Assembly: GCF_033568475.1 (NCBI RefSeq) | Contig: NC_133121.1 | Location: 3,906,001 to 3,970,000, forward strand | Length of the DNA stretch: 64,000 nucleotides | Direction of reading: 5' to 3' | DNA from: Henckelia pumila | Lineage: Eukaryota > Streptophyta > Magnoliopsida > Lamiales > Gesneriaceae | Position numbers and translations under genes: made by a program | Shown: piece after piece, positions 1 to 10,339 of the stretch | Layout: each line of letters begins with the position of its first letter | How positions within the stretch are numbered: the first letter of the stretch is position 1 | The notes under the pieces: generated by a model | The model's input: the letters and a program-made list of their open reading frames with translations, nothing else | What the model was told of the DNA's origin: nothing | Database searches by the model: none

Positions 1-366
1 TTCGGTTTTTCTGAATTGGAATGTGCTACAATGATTATCAAGTCACCCATTCTCTTCAAATCTTCAGAAACACGAATAAGGCGTGGAATTGAGTTCTTCT
101 TGAGCAATCTTATGCTCAACAAATCCGTGATCGTTGCTTCACCATATATTTTGATGTATAGCATGGAGAAAAGAATATTACCTCGCCATAGAGTTTTGCA
201 AATGGTGAAATCGAGGAGGCTTGAAAGAAGATTACCGAGTATTTCAACCATGTTATGCTTGTCAGATGAGAGTTTTATGGAGAGGTATATTTTGAAGTTT
301 AAGGATGATGCTAAAGAATTGATGTTAGTGTACAAGGGGCCCCTTTCTGAACCTTCAAAAGTATAG
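1..366 (+). CDS. mTERF family protein, C-terminal part (gene runs off the left edge)
   Basis: The frame is open from base 1 to a TAG at 364-366, so this is the 3' end of a gene starting before the window; the first ATG at 31-33 is internal. The 121 residues match the last third of the two complete mTERF genes downstream: an IKSPILFKSS helix motif, then RRG(I/M)EFFL, SMEKRILPR and DDAKELML near the end. Plant mTERF proteins are imported into mitochondria or chloroplasts and bind nucleic acid through stacked helical repeats, affecting organelle transcription, splicing or translation. This copy ends in SEPSKV, closer to the third copy (SGSRKV) than to the second. It is the first member of a same-strand array of at least three. 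Family assignment is secure; the organelle and target are unknown. Confidence 0.9.
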   Translation, partial: FGFSELECATMIIKSPILFKSSETRIRRGIEFFLSNLMLNKSVIVASPYILMYSMEKRILPRHRVLQMVKSRRLERRLPSISTMLCLSDESFMERYILKFKDDAKELMLVYKGPLSEPSKV

Positions 367-1189
367 ATACTGTATGCAAGTTTTGCGACCTTCAACTGCG
401 AATACATTGAGCTGGTTGCTGAACTATACTCATATTATTTTAGCACCTGGGAGTTAGCTTTTTCGGTACCCATACGGATGTTTATTTTCCGGTTGTGATG
501 TTGGTCACACAATGTGGAAGTCAATTCTTGTGTGCAATGTTGGCAAATTTGGAGCTGATACTAGCGCGTGCCAGCTTTGTTTTTGTTACATATATGTGCT
601 CCTGTTTCTTTTTCTTGCATTCCCAATTTATTTCCCTTTGTTTGACGGTGTCTTTTGTGTGAGAGATGTGATTAATTTATTGACGACTATTTGACAGAAC
701 TTGTTATTTTAATAGCTTATCATTGGCCAAAAAAAAAATTTCATTTCAATTTTTGTATGCATTAGTTGGTTGTTCTTTGTATATTATATTATTAATATAA
801 ACGTGCAACTTGATTTGAATTTCTAATAGTTAATGTCAACTTTGAAATAAACATTTTTCTACCTCAATTCTCAAAATTGATTTTATGGTCATTTATGAAA
901 TCCATCGTTCTAAATAAGAAAACAAAAATAAATATATAGAAATTTATACCATTTGTAAAAACTTCAAGCCTCAACCATTTTTCCCCCTTTTTTTAATGTT
1001 AAAAAAAAAGTCTCACCCTTTTTCAAAATCTTCTTATAATGTAACATAAATAATTACATGTATTTATCAAGTATTTAAATTCATCTCACTTTTTTGCGGA
1101 TTTTCAAAATCCACTTGCTTGAATCTTCTATTTACAATTCGTAACTTATTTTTCAGATATGATAAATCCTTGTATTGAAATGTTCCAAA
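367..1189. other. gene-free spacer between mTERF copies 1 and 2
   Basis: AT-rich sequence holding the presumed 3' UTR of the first mTERF copy and the promoter of the second. No coding region or clear transposon end was recognised. Confidence 0.5.
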
Positions 1190-1279
1190 TTCCAAAATAC
1201 GAATTCTCTGATCCTGTGGGTTCCAGTTGTAATTTTCAGAAGGAACTGCGATGAGACTTTACTCGGTTGCGAAGCCAAG
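1190..1279 (+). promoter_or_regulatory. candidate 5' leader exon of mTERF copy 2
   Basis: A less AT-rich segment ends at a possible splice donor (AAG|GTTTAT at 1279/1280). A matching acceptor could be the CAG at 2595-2597, just upstream of the start codon at 2662. The third mTERF copy has the same layout (donor near 6333, acceptor near 7272), and the sequences before both coding exons are similar. This suggests a 5' intron duplicated with the gene. Both candidate exons contain a short upstream reading frame beginning Met-Arg-Leu. No transcript evidence is available, so the exon edges are inferred. Confidence 0.35.
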
Positions 1280-2661
1280 GTTTATTTCTGTTCTGCTTCA
1301 TTATAAATCTTCTGTTGAGTTCTTGAATTTGGCGAAGTCACACTCTTGCATTTTGACTATTAATCCGTCTATTGAAGATTTCTGGGCTTTTTCTTTGTTA
1401 TTCTTTGGGTGAATTAGTTATTTTGGGGATTTTTGTGACTACTCGAATATTCCACCACGATTAATTTTGAAAATGCTTAGCTCCAAGCATAACCTCCGTG
1501 TTTTCTCATTCTGCACTCTCAGTTCTGTTTCAGTTAATTTGAAATGCGATAACTTTTTCAGGTACTGAATTTGTTGAGCTGAACATAGTTATTCGTGATT
1601 AATTGCTATTGATTTTTACCGTGTAGATGAAAATTCATTTGAGTTTCAAAGCACCCGTGGTACTGTTTTAAGAAAACTGTGATTCAATTCACACTGTACT
1701 GGTAACTCTGTCTTGCAAAATTAAATCATAATTTTGTGTCTACTGAACTGGATTTTGGAAACACAAGTTCAAGTCTTCTTCTTGATAAACTGGGCTCAAG
1801 ATATCTAGCACTTGGAGTACACATTATTGTCACTACCACCTCTGGTTTTTGTCAAGTTCTTCATGGAAATAGGAATCGGCACCTCAGCTTTACTCGTAAG
1901 CTTACAGTTTCGGGGCTGATTTCTTTCTGTTTTTCTACGAGCACCAAGTTTATTTACCATTTTGCGTATTCTATTTCAATTATGATTAGTAATCTTAGTA
2001 ATTTTGTATAAATTAAATCCAATAGATTCAATGTTTATGCAGTCCCCGTGGAATTAGTAATTTTGCCAATGGCAGAAATTTTGTGTGATCAAGATAGAGT
2101 CTTCCTGCTTTCAATCTAGACAAACTGGAACGTGGAAACTTCTGGTTTTCTAATGTTGCATATTTATGATTAGTAGTGGTCAAAGTATGCTAATGCTGAA
2201 ATTCAGATCCCTATTCCCTCCCACTTTAAGTTCATTCTTAAGATAATCGTAATTACGTAGCTAAAAGGTTGTCATTTTGTTGATTAAACAAAACCTGAGG
2301 TTTGGTGAAAAGGTTTGATCTTTTGGTGTTGTATCCTACACTTTACACAAGGTTTGTTCATGTATGACAGCTGAGCTTGGATTTGTTGGATTTTGGTGAA
2401 TTCTTGGGCTTCGAACTCATCAATATCATACTGCACATTTGTTGAGAGTTGAGTCCAGCTTGATCGCTCTATTTCAATTTCGGGCCTAATTTACTGCTTC
2501 CATGACCTTGAAATAAGAAATGCCAAGATTCGTTTTTGATGTGCCCTGCCTGGAATCTGGATATATCTATTACAGTCATGTCCCATTTCAATAGCAGTTT
2601 GTTACCTGTTAAATCTAAATCCTCTCATCTCTTGGAAACTTCAAAATAAATTTCATAGATC

Positions 2662-3855
2662 ATGTCCACTATGCGCTCTCGCTCACTTTTATGTTTCCGT
2701 TTTTGTAATTTCCACTTGAACCCATCTGATCTATATTCTCCATGCATTACTTTTTCTTCCCCTTCCTCTCTAAGCTGCACTTACACGTCAACCCCACACT
2801 CAGATTTAGAAAGCCATGTTATGTTTAAGTTTTTGATCGACTCTTTGAAGTGTCGCAAGCAAAAAGCTCTGACCAGTACTAATCACTTAACACATGTCAA
2901 ATCCACTAAAAAACCTCAAGCAGCTGTTCATTTCCTCAGATCTCATGGTTTTTCAGACACCCAAATCAGATCATTGCTTTATATCCATCCCAAGCTGCTT
3001 CTATTTGATGTTGAAAGGATTCTTAAACCAAAGCTTGTGTATTTTCAAGAACTTGGTGTCCCTAGTCCTCATCTGGCTAAGTTCATTTCCAGAAACCCGC
3101 TGCTTCTTGCTAGCAGTTTGGATAAAAAGTTGAAGCCTGGTATCGAGCTCATCAAGAAAATTCTTGAGCTCAACCGACCGGACAACAGTAAATGTAATAT
3201 TAATGACGAGCTGTTTCATATCCTCTCGCGGTACTCTTTTGCGATTTGGGACAAATCAACATTGCTATCCAACATCAAGTACCTGGAAAGTTGTGGTATC
3301 GTCGGATCTCAGTTGATCTCTCTTCTAAAGAATGACCCAAGGCTCTTTTCTGTGTCCGAAACCAAACTCAAAGCACTCATCTCAAGGGTTACCGAACTAG
3401 GATTTGCCATGGGTTCGAGAATGTTGGTTTATGGTGTTTTGGCTTGTTATGGTAACACGACTGAGACTCTCAATAAAAAGTACAACTTGTTTCAGAGCTT
3501 CGGATTCACTGAATGTGAATGCAAAGAAATGCTTGTCAAATCACCCATTCTCTTCAAATCATCAGAAGCACGGTTAAGGCGGGGAATGGAGTTCTTCTTG
3601 AATACTCTTAAGCTGGACAAGTCCGTGATTTTTGGATCTCCATATTTTTTGATGTGTAGCATGGAGAAGAGAATATTACCTCGATATAGAGTTGTGCAGG
3701 TGGCGAAATCGAAGAGGCTTGTAGAAAGATTACCGAGCATAACAAGTATATTACGCTGGACAGACAAGAAGTTTATGGAGAAATTTGTTTTGAGGTTTGA
3801 GGATGATGCTAAAGAATTGATGTTAGCTTTCGAAGGCCATCTTTCTGAAACTTGA
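2662..3855 (+). CDS. mTERF family protein, complete (tandem copy 2)
   Basis: This intronless frame encodes 397 residues, a normal length for plant mTERF proteins. The N-terminus (about residues 1-35) is rich in Ser, Arg, Phe and Tyr with few acidic residues, as in a mitochondrial or plastid targeting peptide. The rest is built of about 30-residue mTERF repeats, visible as repeated LRSHGFSDTQIRSLL, ELGVPSPHLAKFISRNP and ESCGIVGSQLISLLKNDP type blocks. The C-terminal block shares SPILFKSSE and DDAKELMLAF with its neighbours. The start was chosen because the third copy starts at the equivalent codon with the same MSTxRS beginning. Tandem mTERF arrays are common in plants and their members diverge quickly. 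It probably binds an organellar transcript or DNA, but the target cannot be read from sequence. Confidence 0.93.
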   Translation: MSTMRSRSLLCFRFCNFHLNPSDLYSPCITFSSPSSLSCTYTSTPHSDLESHVMFKFLIDSLKCRKQKALTSTNHLTHVKSTKKPQAAVHFLRSHGFSDTQIRSLLYIHPKLLLFDVERILKPKLVYFQELGVPSPHLAKFISRNPLLLASSLDKKLKPGIELIKKILELNRPDNSKCNINDELFHILSRYSFAIWDKSTLLSNIKYLESCGIVGSQLISLLKNDPRLFSVSETKLKALISRVTELGFAMGSRMLVYGVLACYGNTTETLNKKYNLFQSFGFTECECKEMLVKSPILFKSSEARLRRGMEFFLNTLKLDKSVIFGSPYFLMCSMEKRILPRYRVVQVAKSKRLVERLPSITSILRWTDKKFMEKFVLRFEDDAKELMLAFEGHLSET

Positions 3856-4651
3856 AAAAATAGATTATGGATGCACAATTAATTTGCCTTTGGTCCGACA
3901 TTACCGTCATTCAAATGATTTATTTAGTGCCAAAAATTGAAATATGGTTTAGAAAGAATTTACTCAAGTTATTTGTTTCATAAACAATTGTTATATTATA
4001 AAAACTGAAAGTTTTATTATATTTCTTATATGATATTGCATCAACGTTTAAACTTTAGAGTAATAACCATTTTGGTGGTTTTTGTATATATTATAAAAAT
4101 ATCCCTTTCATTCAATAAAAATGGTTATTAAAATATGTTTTAGTAAACTCTAAATATAATCAAATAATTTTTTAATCCTTAAATAGGTTGCATTTTTTTA
4201 AAAAAAATTGAAATAATTTCAGTGATAAGTTTTAATATTATTTACACATTATATATACGGACACATAAAATAAAACATGTTTCAAAAATAAATGTAATAA
4301 TAATTTACATAAGAGGAGTTTCTACACGATTTCACGAATTTTTATTCCTGAGATGAATTAATTTTACTCATATTTACAATAAAAAGATTATTCCTAGTAT
4401 CAAAAGTAGTACATTATCACAAATGTTCCAACTAAAAGATTTGTACACAAAATTTACTCGCGGTCTCAGGAGAGATTTTGTGTAAGAGTGCATATTTATT
4501 TATGAAACATGTAAGAATAAACATAATTTCTTGAATTTTTTTAAATTATTTTATGATTAGTAAAATAGTAAAAGAAAAATATGAATATATAATAGATGAT
4601 TAATAAAAAGGTTTTTTAAATAATTATTATAAATTTTAAAAAAAATTAAAC
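3856..4651. other. gene-free AT-rich spacer
   Basis: Presumed 3' UTR of the second mTERF copy followed by very AT-rich DNA. Nothing else is recognisable before the transposon-like terminal repeat that starts at about 4652. Confidence 0.5.
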
Positions 4652-6196
4652 AAATATAACAAATATATATTTATTAAATAAATATAATAAAGCGGGGTCT
4701 CAAATCCCACTTTATGTGAGAAGTCGGGGTTTGAGACCCCTACTCTTCAGTCTTCAGATTGTGTTAGTAAAAGACACGACCAAATAAGTTGAATGTATGT
4801 TTTATTATCAAGTAATAATTTTTTACGAAGGTTATATAATTCAAACAAAAAATATATAATGATATTGATTAAAAAATTAATTAATTAATTAAATAAAATA
4901 AAGTTAGATTGTAGTAATAATGCTTAAAATTTAAAATAAAAAATTAATAATTAATAACCCCCGACAAACGCTCGATCTTATAATTGGGTTAAAAATTTGG
5001 ATGATGAAAATATAACTTCTTTTACAATGAAAAATGGATGATAAAGAAAAAAATCGTGAAAAAAAATTCAAAATATAAAAGAAAAAATATTTTGCCCAAT
5101 AATTTAATTTTAGTTTTAAAATACATTATCTATATTAATATATTTTTATTTTCATAAATTATCAACAGTGGTAAAATAAGTGGTCAACACTATGAATTAT
5201 ACTCTTTTTTCTCTTAAATTTATATTAATAACTCTATTATGATATAAACTCTATATTATATTTTTCCCAATATCTACTTTATACAGAATTATAACATTGA
5301 TTACAAATATGTTTTCCTTATAATTATAAATTAATTTAGATTTGTAACATATAAATTTTTTGAACAAATATATATCATTTGCATATATTTTATAATACAT
5401 GCAGAACAAATTATATTACATGAATTTATTATTCACTAAAATACACGAAAAATATTAATTTGATGCTAGTTAATCTTATCTCAACTTATTATTTCACAAC
5501 TCTTTATTGACAATATAATTAAGTGTGTTATCACATACGTCTCTTGTATTTTTTCCTAATAAAATTAAAATTTTAAATTCCGAACAAGTGAAAAAATTAT
5601 CTAAAAAATATATTTGTACAAAAAAATTGAAATCTTATGAGACGTGAGGTTTTCGCTATAATTCTCATAAATAATTGTTGACATATGTATTTCACATCTA
5701 AAGTACTACAAAATGGGTCTTGATTTGGGTTTTATTATTATGAATTCATTTAAATTTTTTATTCGGTAACCAAAATTTTCGAACAATATTCATGAACTTG
5801 TTTTTATTAATTTATTAGTTTTTTCATTTTAAAATTTAAACATTATTACTAATATTTAAATTTATTTAATTTATATGTTTAATTACTTTTTTTCAATATC
5901 GTTATACATTTTTTAAAATCAATATCATTATATTTTTTTAATTTGAATTGTGCAACTTTCGTGAAAAACTACTACTTAAAAATAAAACCTCCATTTGATT
6001 AAAAACAAAAACCTCCATTTAATTGGAAAAAAATCTCCATTAAACTTATTTGGCCGTCTTTTTATTTTTATTTTTTTTGATTGACAATTTGGCCGTATCT
6101 TTTAATGACACAATTTGAAGAGTCGGGGTCTTCATAAAGCGGGGTTGGAGACCCGCATTATTATATTTCTTTAATAAATATATATTTGTTATATTT
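4652..6196. mobile_element. non-coding element with about 140-150 bp terminal inverted repeats
   Basis: The left end (4652-4790) and the right end (6043-6196) are inverted copies of one another. Both carry the outer phrase AAATATAACAAATATATATT, then an AAGCGGGG / GAGACCCC palindrome, then a shared GACACGACCAAATAAGTT-like inner edge. The interior is AT-rich and has no reading frame of note. Size and structure fit a non-autonomous DNA transposon, perhaps Mutator-like, but I could not find a clean target duplication. A related single end lies at 9063-9197. It occupies the spacer between mTERF copies 2 and 3. Confidence 0.6.
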
Positions 6197-6217
6197 CCAA
6201 CAAATCTCGAAGAAAAG

Positions 6218-6333
6218 AATTTTGGGGTTTATGGGTAGGGCAAAAGGAGCTGCAAAAAATTCGAAGTGAAACTTGAACATGCGGCTGCGGGCGCGGCCCA
6301 CGTTTGCTTTCGCCACTGTTCAATCGTTTTCAG
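6218..6333 (+). promoter_or_regulatory. candidate 5' leader exon of mTERF copy 3
   Basis: A GC-richer segment ends in a good donor (TTTTCAG|GTACGT at 6333/6334), and a likely acceptor is the CAG just before 7273. It contains an ATG that opens a short frame (MRLRAR...) running to the donor. It mirrors the leader of copy 2. Whether the short upstream frame is translated is unknown. Confidence 0.42.
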
Positions 6334-7328
6334 GTACGTATTTTGTTCTTTATAAATTCAAAAGTCCTTTTTGTATTTCTCATTTCGGTATTGATTCATT
6401 GTAAATCTTCATCTTTGTATGGAGGGCTGCATTTTGTCTTGGAATATGTCTGTTGAAAAATATTATTGCCTTCTTGTGATTCCTCGTTCTAGGATTTCTT
6501 GGGTTTCTGGCGTAATTTATGTTGGGAGGCTCCAGAGGGTTTCTAAAATGTTTTTGAGAAAATTCTGGAGTTTGGATGAATAATCCTGGATTGGTGGTTG
6601 TTCTAATTGACGTTTTCGATGCATGTTCTGATCATATGAACGTTGCCGCAGAAGTTATAAACTTTGTAATCAGTGCTTGTTTCAATGTTTATGTAGTCTC
6701 GGTAGGTCTGTTTTTTTGCTCAAGTGGGAAACTTTGTGATGAAGATATGAGTTTGCTATTCTATCTGGACAAATGGGAAATGTGGAAACTTTTAGTTTTT
6801 TCATGCTATGAAGTTCTATTAGTAGTGGTCAAAGTAAGCGAATGCACCTGAGATTAAGATCCTACCACTTTTAGATAAATCATATGGGTCAGTACTAATA
6901 ACTAGCTGAAAGTAGTAATGTCGTGGATTATACAAACTCAGGCGTCGGTTCCGATTTTCGAAATTTCATCTATGGTGTTGTTTCTAATTCTTTACACGTG
7001 GTTTGACGTATTTGTGACATTACAACTGCCCAGCTTGGTTTAAGTGGATTTTGGTTTGGACATTTTTGAACTTAGTTGTAGCCTTTTCTTTTGGTTGTTC
7101 AGGTGATTAACGGATATTGTGCTTCTGGCGAGAGTCGAGTCTATCTTGATCTGTCGTTTCAACTTCCTATCTTGTTTACCACTTTCCACGACCTTGAAAT
7201 AAGTATGGCTTAGCTTTGTCTTTTCTTGTGCCGAGCTTAGATTTATATTATAGTTGTATTCAGATATACCAGTTGTTAGAATCTAATTCCTCTAGCTCTT
7301 GGAAACTTTGAAGTAAATTTGAGAGTTC

Positions 7329-8531
7329 ATGTCAACTCTTCGTTCTTACTCACTTCTGTCTTACCATTTTCGCAACTTCTGCTTGAACCCCACCAACCCA
7401 TTTTTCCCTTGCATTGACTTTTTATCCTCTTTTGCTCTGAGCCGTACCTACACATCAACTACGAACTCAAACTTAGAAAACCATATTTTACTCAAATTTT
7501 TGGTCGACTCTTTGAAATGTCCCAAAGAGAGAGCTCTCACCATTACTAGCCACTTGTCACATGTCAAATCACTTGAAAAACCTCAAGCAGCTGTTCATTT
7601 CTTTAAAATTCATGGTTTTTCAGATACACAAATCAGGTTGATGCTCAATAGCCGACCCCAGATTCTTCTACTTGATGTCGAAAAAATTTTTAAGCCAAAG
7701 TTCATGTATTTTCAAAAACTCGGTATCCCAATACCTCATTTGGCTATGTTCATTTCCAAGAACCCAATGCTTCTTACTTGCAGTTTGGATAAAAAGCTGA
7801 AGCCTTGTATCGAGCTCATCAAGAAAGTTCTTGAGCTCATCCAACCTGATACCAATAAATCTAATATTGATGATGACATGTTTCATATCCTTTCGAGGTA
7901 CGCTTGGGTGGTTGGCAAGGATTCCAGATTGCTATCAAGCATCAAATATCTGGAAAGTTGTGGAATTGTAGGATCTCAATTGGTCATGATTCTTAAGAAC
8001 GAGCCGCGGCTCGTTTATATGTCTGAGACCAAACTCAAATCTCTTGTTTCAAGAGCCACCGAACATGGATTTGTTATGGGTTCAAGAATGTTGGTTTATG
8101 GTGTTTTTGCTTGTTATAGTAATAGTGCTGAGACTCTCAGTAGGAAATACGAAGTGCTTCAGAGTTTTGGTTTCTCCAAATGCCAATGCACAAAAATGCT
8201 TCTCAAGTCACCCAATCTCTTCAAATCGTCAGAAGTGCGATTAAGACGTGGAATTGAGTTCTTCTTGAACACTGTTATGCTCGACAAATCCATGATTGTT
8301 GATTGGCCACAATATTTGGTTTTCAGCATGGATAAGAGAGTATTACCTCGATATAGAGTTTTCAAGATCTTGAAATCAAGGGGGCTTGTAGAAAAGTTAC
8401 CGAGTATATCAACTTTGTTATGCTGTACAGAACAGAAGTTCATGGAGAAATATGTTATGAGGTTCCAGGAAGATGCTAAAGAATTGATGTTAGCCTACGA
8501 GGGGCGCCTTTCAGGATCTCGAAAAGTATAG
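7329..8531 (+). CDS. mTERF family protein, complete (tandem copy 3)
   Basis: This intronless frame encodes 400 residues and aligns along its whole length with the copy at 2662. Shared blocks include KPQAAVHFxxxHGFSDTQIR, KYLESCGIVGSQL, GSRMLVYGV and RRGIEFFLNT. The first 35 or so residues are Ser/Tyr/Phe-rich with little acid, consistent with an organelle transit peptide. Below it lie the helical mTERF repeats that wrap nucleic acid. Differences from copy 2 are spread throughout and include charge changes in repeat positions, which suggests diverging targets rather than a recent exact duplication. The frame is whole and probably functional. Its upstream 1.3 kb also resembles that of copy 2, so promoter and leader were duplicated with the gene. 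Confidence 0.93.
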   Translation: MSTLRSYSLLSYHFRNFCLNPTNPFFPCIDFLSSFALSRTYTSTTNSNLENHILLKFLVDSLKCPKERALTITSHLSHVKSLEKPQAAVHFFKIHGFSDTQIRLMLNSRPQILLLDVEKIFKPKFMYFQKLGIPIPHLAMFISKNPMLLTCSLDKKLKPCIELIKKVLELIQPDTNKSNIDDDMFHILSRYAWVVGKDSRLLSSIKYLESCGIVGSQLVMILKNEPRLVYMSETKLKSLVSRATEHGFVMGSRMLVYGVFACYSNSAETLSRKYEVLQSFGFSKCQCTKMLLKSPNLFKSSEVRLRRGIEFFLNTVMLDKSMIVDWPQYLVFSMDKRVLPRYRVFKILKSRGLVEKLPSISTLLCCTEQKFMEKYVMRFQEDAKELMLAYEGRLSGSRKV

Positions 8532-9062
8532 ATATCGAATGCGAATTTTCATTACATCCAAAACTGATATCGATGTGTTTTAGGTAGTGTTTGAAAGAGT
8601 TTCTAGAAAGCACTTTTAAGCTTTTACTTTAATGTCGTTATGTGGTAGATCATGGAATGCGGAATTCATTTTTGGCATGCGATGGAGCAAATAGCAGGGC
8701 AAGCTTATGACGAAACTTATGCCTCGCGCATTATTTATTGTCTTTGGTTGCAGATTATAAATCAATTTTATATTGAACTGTTGAATGTTGTAGATTTTAT
8801 AATAATAATAATATATCTTCATATATATATTGTAATTTATTATTTACAAATGCTACTTGTTCTTTGCCCACAAGTTAGACTTAGTTTCTTGAATCAGATA
8901 GAAGCAAAATAAATTATGAATATGCCCAACGTTTCTGTTTGAATGCAAAACTTTGATTTGGACTGAGAGAGATTGGGATCAGAAAAATATTTTGAAATTT
9001 TGAATAATTTTATGTTGTGTGCATCTGAATTATATTTGTTATGCAATAGTGGGGTTTTTTTA
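8532..9062. other. gene-free 3' flank of mTERF copy 3
   Basis: Probable 3' UTR and AT-rich spacer. A short ATG-led frame at 8652-8912 has no recognisable domain and drifts into low-complexity AT sequence, so I do not call it a gene. Confidence 0.45.
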
Positions 9063-9197
9063 AAAAAAATATAACAAAGTATTGGAAAATCAAAATTTTT
9101 AAAGAATAATATAAAGCGGGGTTCAAGCTTTAAAATTCAAACCCTGCTTTCTCAAAGAAATAAGGGGCTGGATTTGAAACCCGCTTTAAATAAATCT
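9063..9197. repeat. solo copy of the 4652-6196 element end, palindromic
   Basis: The order AAAATATAACAAAG, then ATAATATAAAGCGGGGTT, then two inverted AAACCC-type blocks matches one end of the long-TIR element between mTERF copies 2 and 3. It can fold on itself through AAGCGGGGTT and AAACCCGCTTT. It is probably an internally deleted relative or a solo end. Confidence 0.5.
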
Positions 9198-9639
9198 TTT
9201 AATTTTTTGTTGTTCTTTAAATGATTTTATTTAAAAATGCCAGCAATAGCTTATATATGTCTCAGAAGAATGAATTCGAAATCTCTCCTAGTTATAGACT
9301 ATAGAGTATATAAATACTTATAAACATCAATTGAGGATTCACAGAAGTGAATTATAAAATATAAATATAAAATCATAATTATATATTTTAATCCAAACGC
9401 AAATCATTAAACCAAATCGACCATTGTTTGTATCTAGCTAGGTTCACTTTTTTTATGAGAAGTTTTTTTTAAAAAAAATTAGGTAACAGTAGTCAACACC
9501 AAAAAATAGTAGTATTTTATTTTTACAAAACAATAAGTCAAATTCTTCTTATTTTAAAAATATTCATGTGTAAACTGCTGAAATTAATAATTGAGAAATA
9601 AATAAAACAAACTTATGCACCTCTAATCCACACCTAATC

Positions 9640-10339
9640 ACCGGGCAGCTTTTGCTCCAGGATATTTTCCCCAATCTCGCTTGTTTTTAACGCTGCCCGA
9701 ACTGCCCGATTCCCCTCTGAGGAGATTACGGTCAGCTCACCCAGAATCACCACACCACCGAGCTTCTTTTCCTGCAGATACAATAATATATTTACATCTT
9801 CCTGTCTCTATAGTTTTCTCTGCTTGATCGGACGGTCCAGAATGAAAGCTGCCTCTGATCTCCGCTTCTCCGCCTTTTAGTTTTCTAAACCCTTAGATCT
9901 CCTCAACCAAACCTCAGATCTGCGCACTCCAGGTAAGATTTATCCATAAACCCTAAATTTAACTCTTAATATTTCCATTATTACTTTCATTTCGTCTCGA
10001 TATACTCAGATCTCTGTATATTTTCTCACGATTTCTCTATATTTCAGCTCCGTCGGTGAGATTTCAGGTGAAATCTCTTCTATGAAATTATTTAAAGTTT
10101 TCGCACTAATTTTACTGACTCTAAGTTTTTCACGTTCCATGAAATCAACAAACTTGTGTTTTTCCACTAAAAAATTATCATTAGAAAGGGGTGCTCTGTC
10201 TTCTTCTCCGATCGCCTATTTTTTAATTATTATTATAAATAAATATATTTTTCTTTAATTAATGAATTAATACAGTGATCTGGTTACCGATCTTTGTAGA
10301 TCTAACGGTCAGTATTTCGCAGGTGTGTTTTGTTTTGTT
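9640..10339 (+). promoter_or_regulatory. promoter and leader of the acidic protein gene, with a 5' intron
   Basis: A C-rich stretch (about 9640-9930) ends in a good donor, CTCCAG|GTAAGA at 9932/9933. The likely acceptor is CGCAG at 10318-10322, leaving 17 bases of leader before the start codon at 10340. The intron region is AT-rich, as plant introns are. The pyrimidine-rich CTTCTCCGCC region looks like a typical leader exon. Exon edges are inferred from splice signals only. Confidence 0.5.

Noticed and set aside
1736-2011. 91-codon frame upstream of mTERF copy 2
   Set aside because: It starts at a non-ATG codon within the inferred 5' intron and has no counterpart upstream of copy 3.
6576-6851. 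91-codon frame upstream of mTERF copy 3
   Set aside because: It lies within the inferred 5' intron, has no domain and no match in the parallel region of copy 2.
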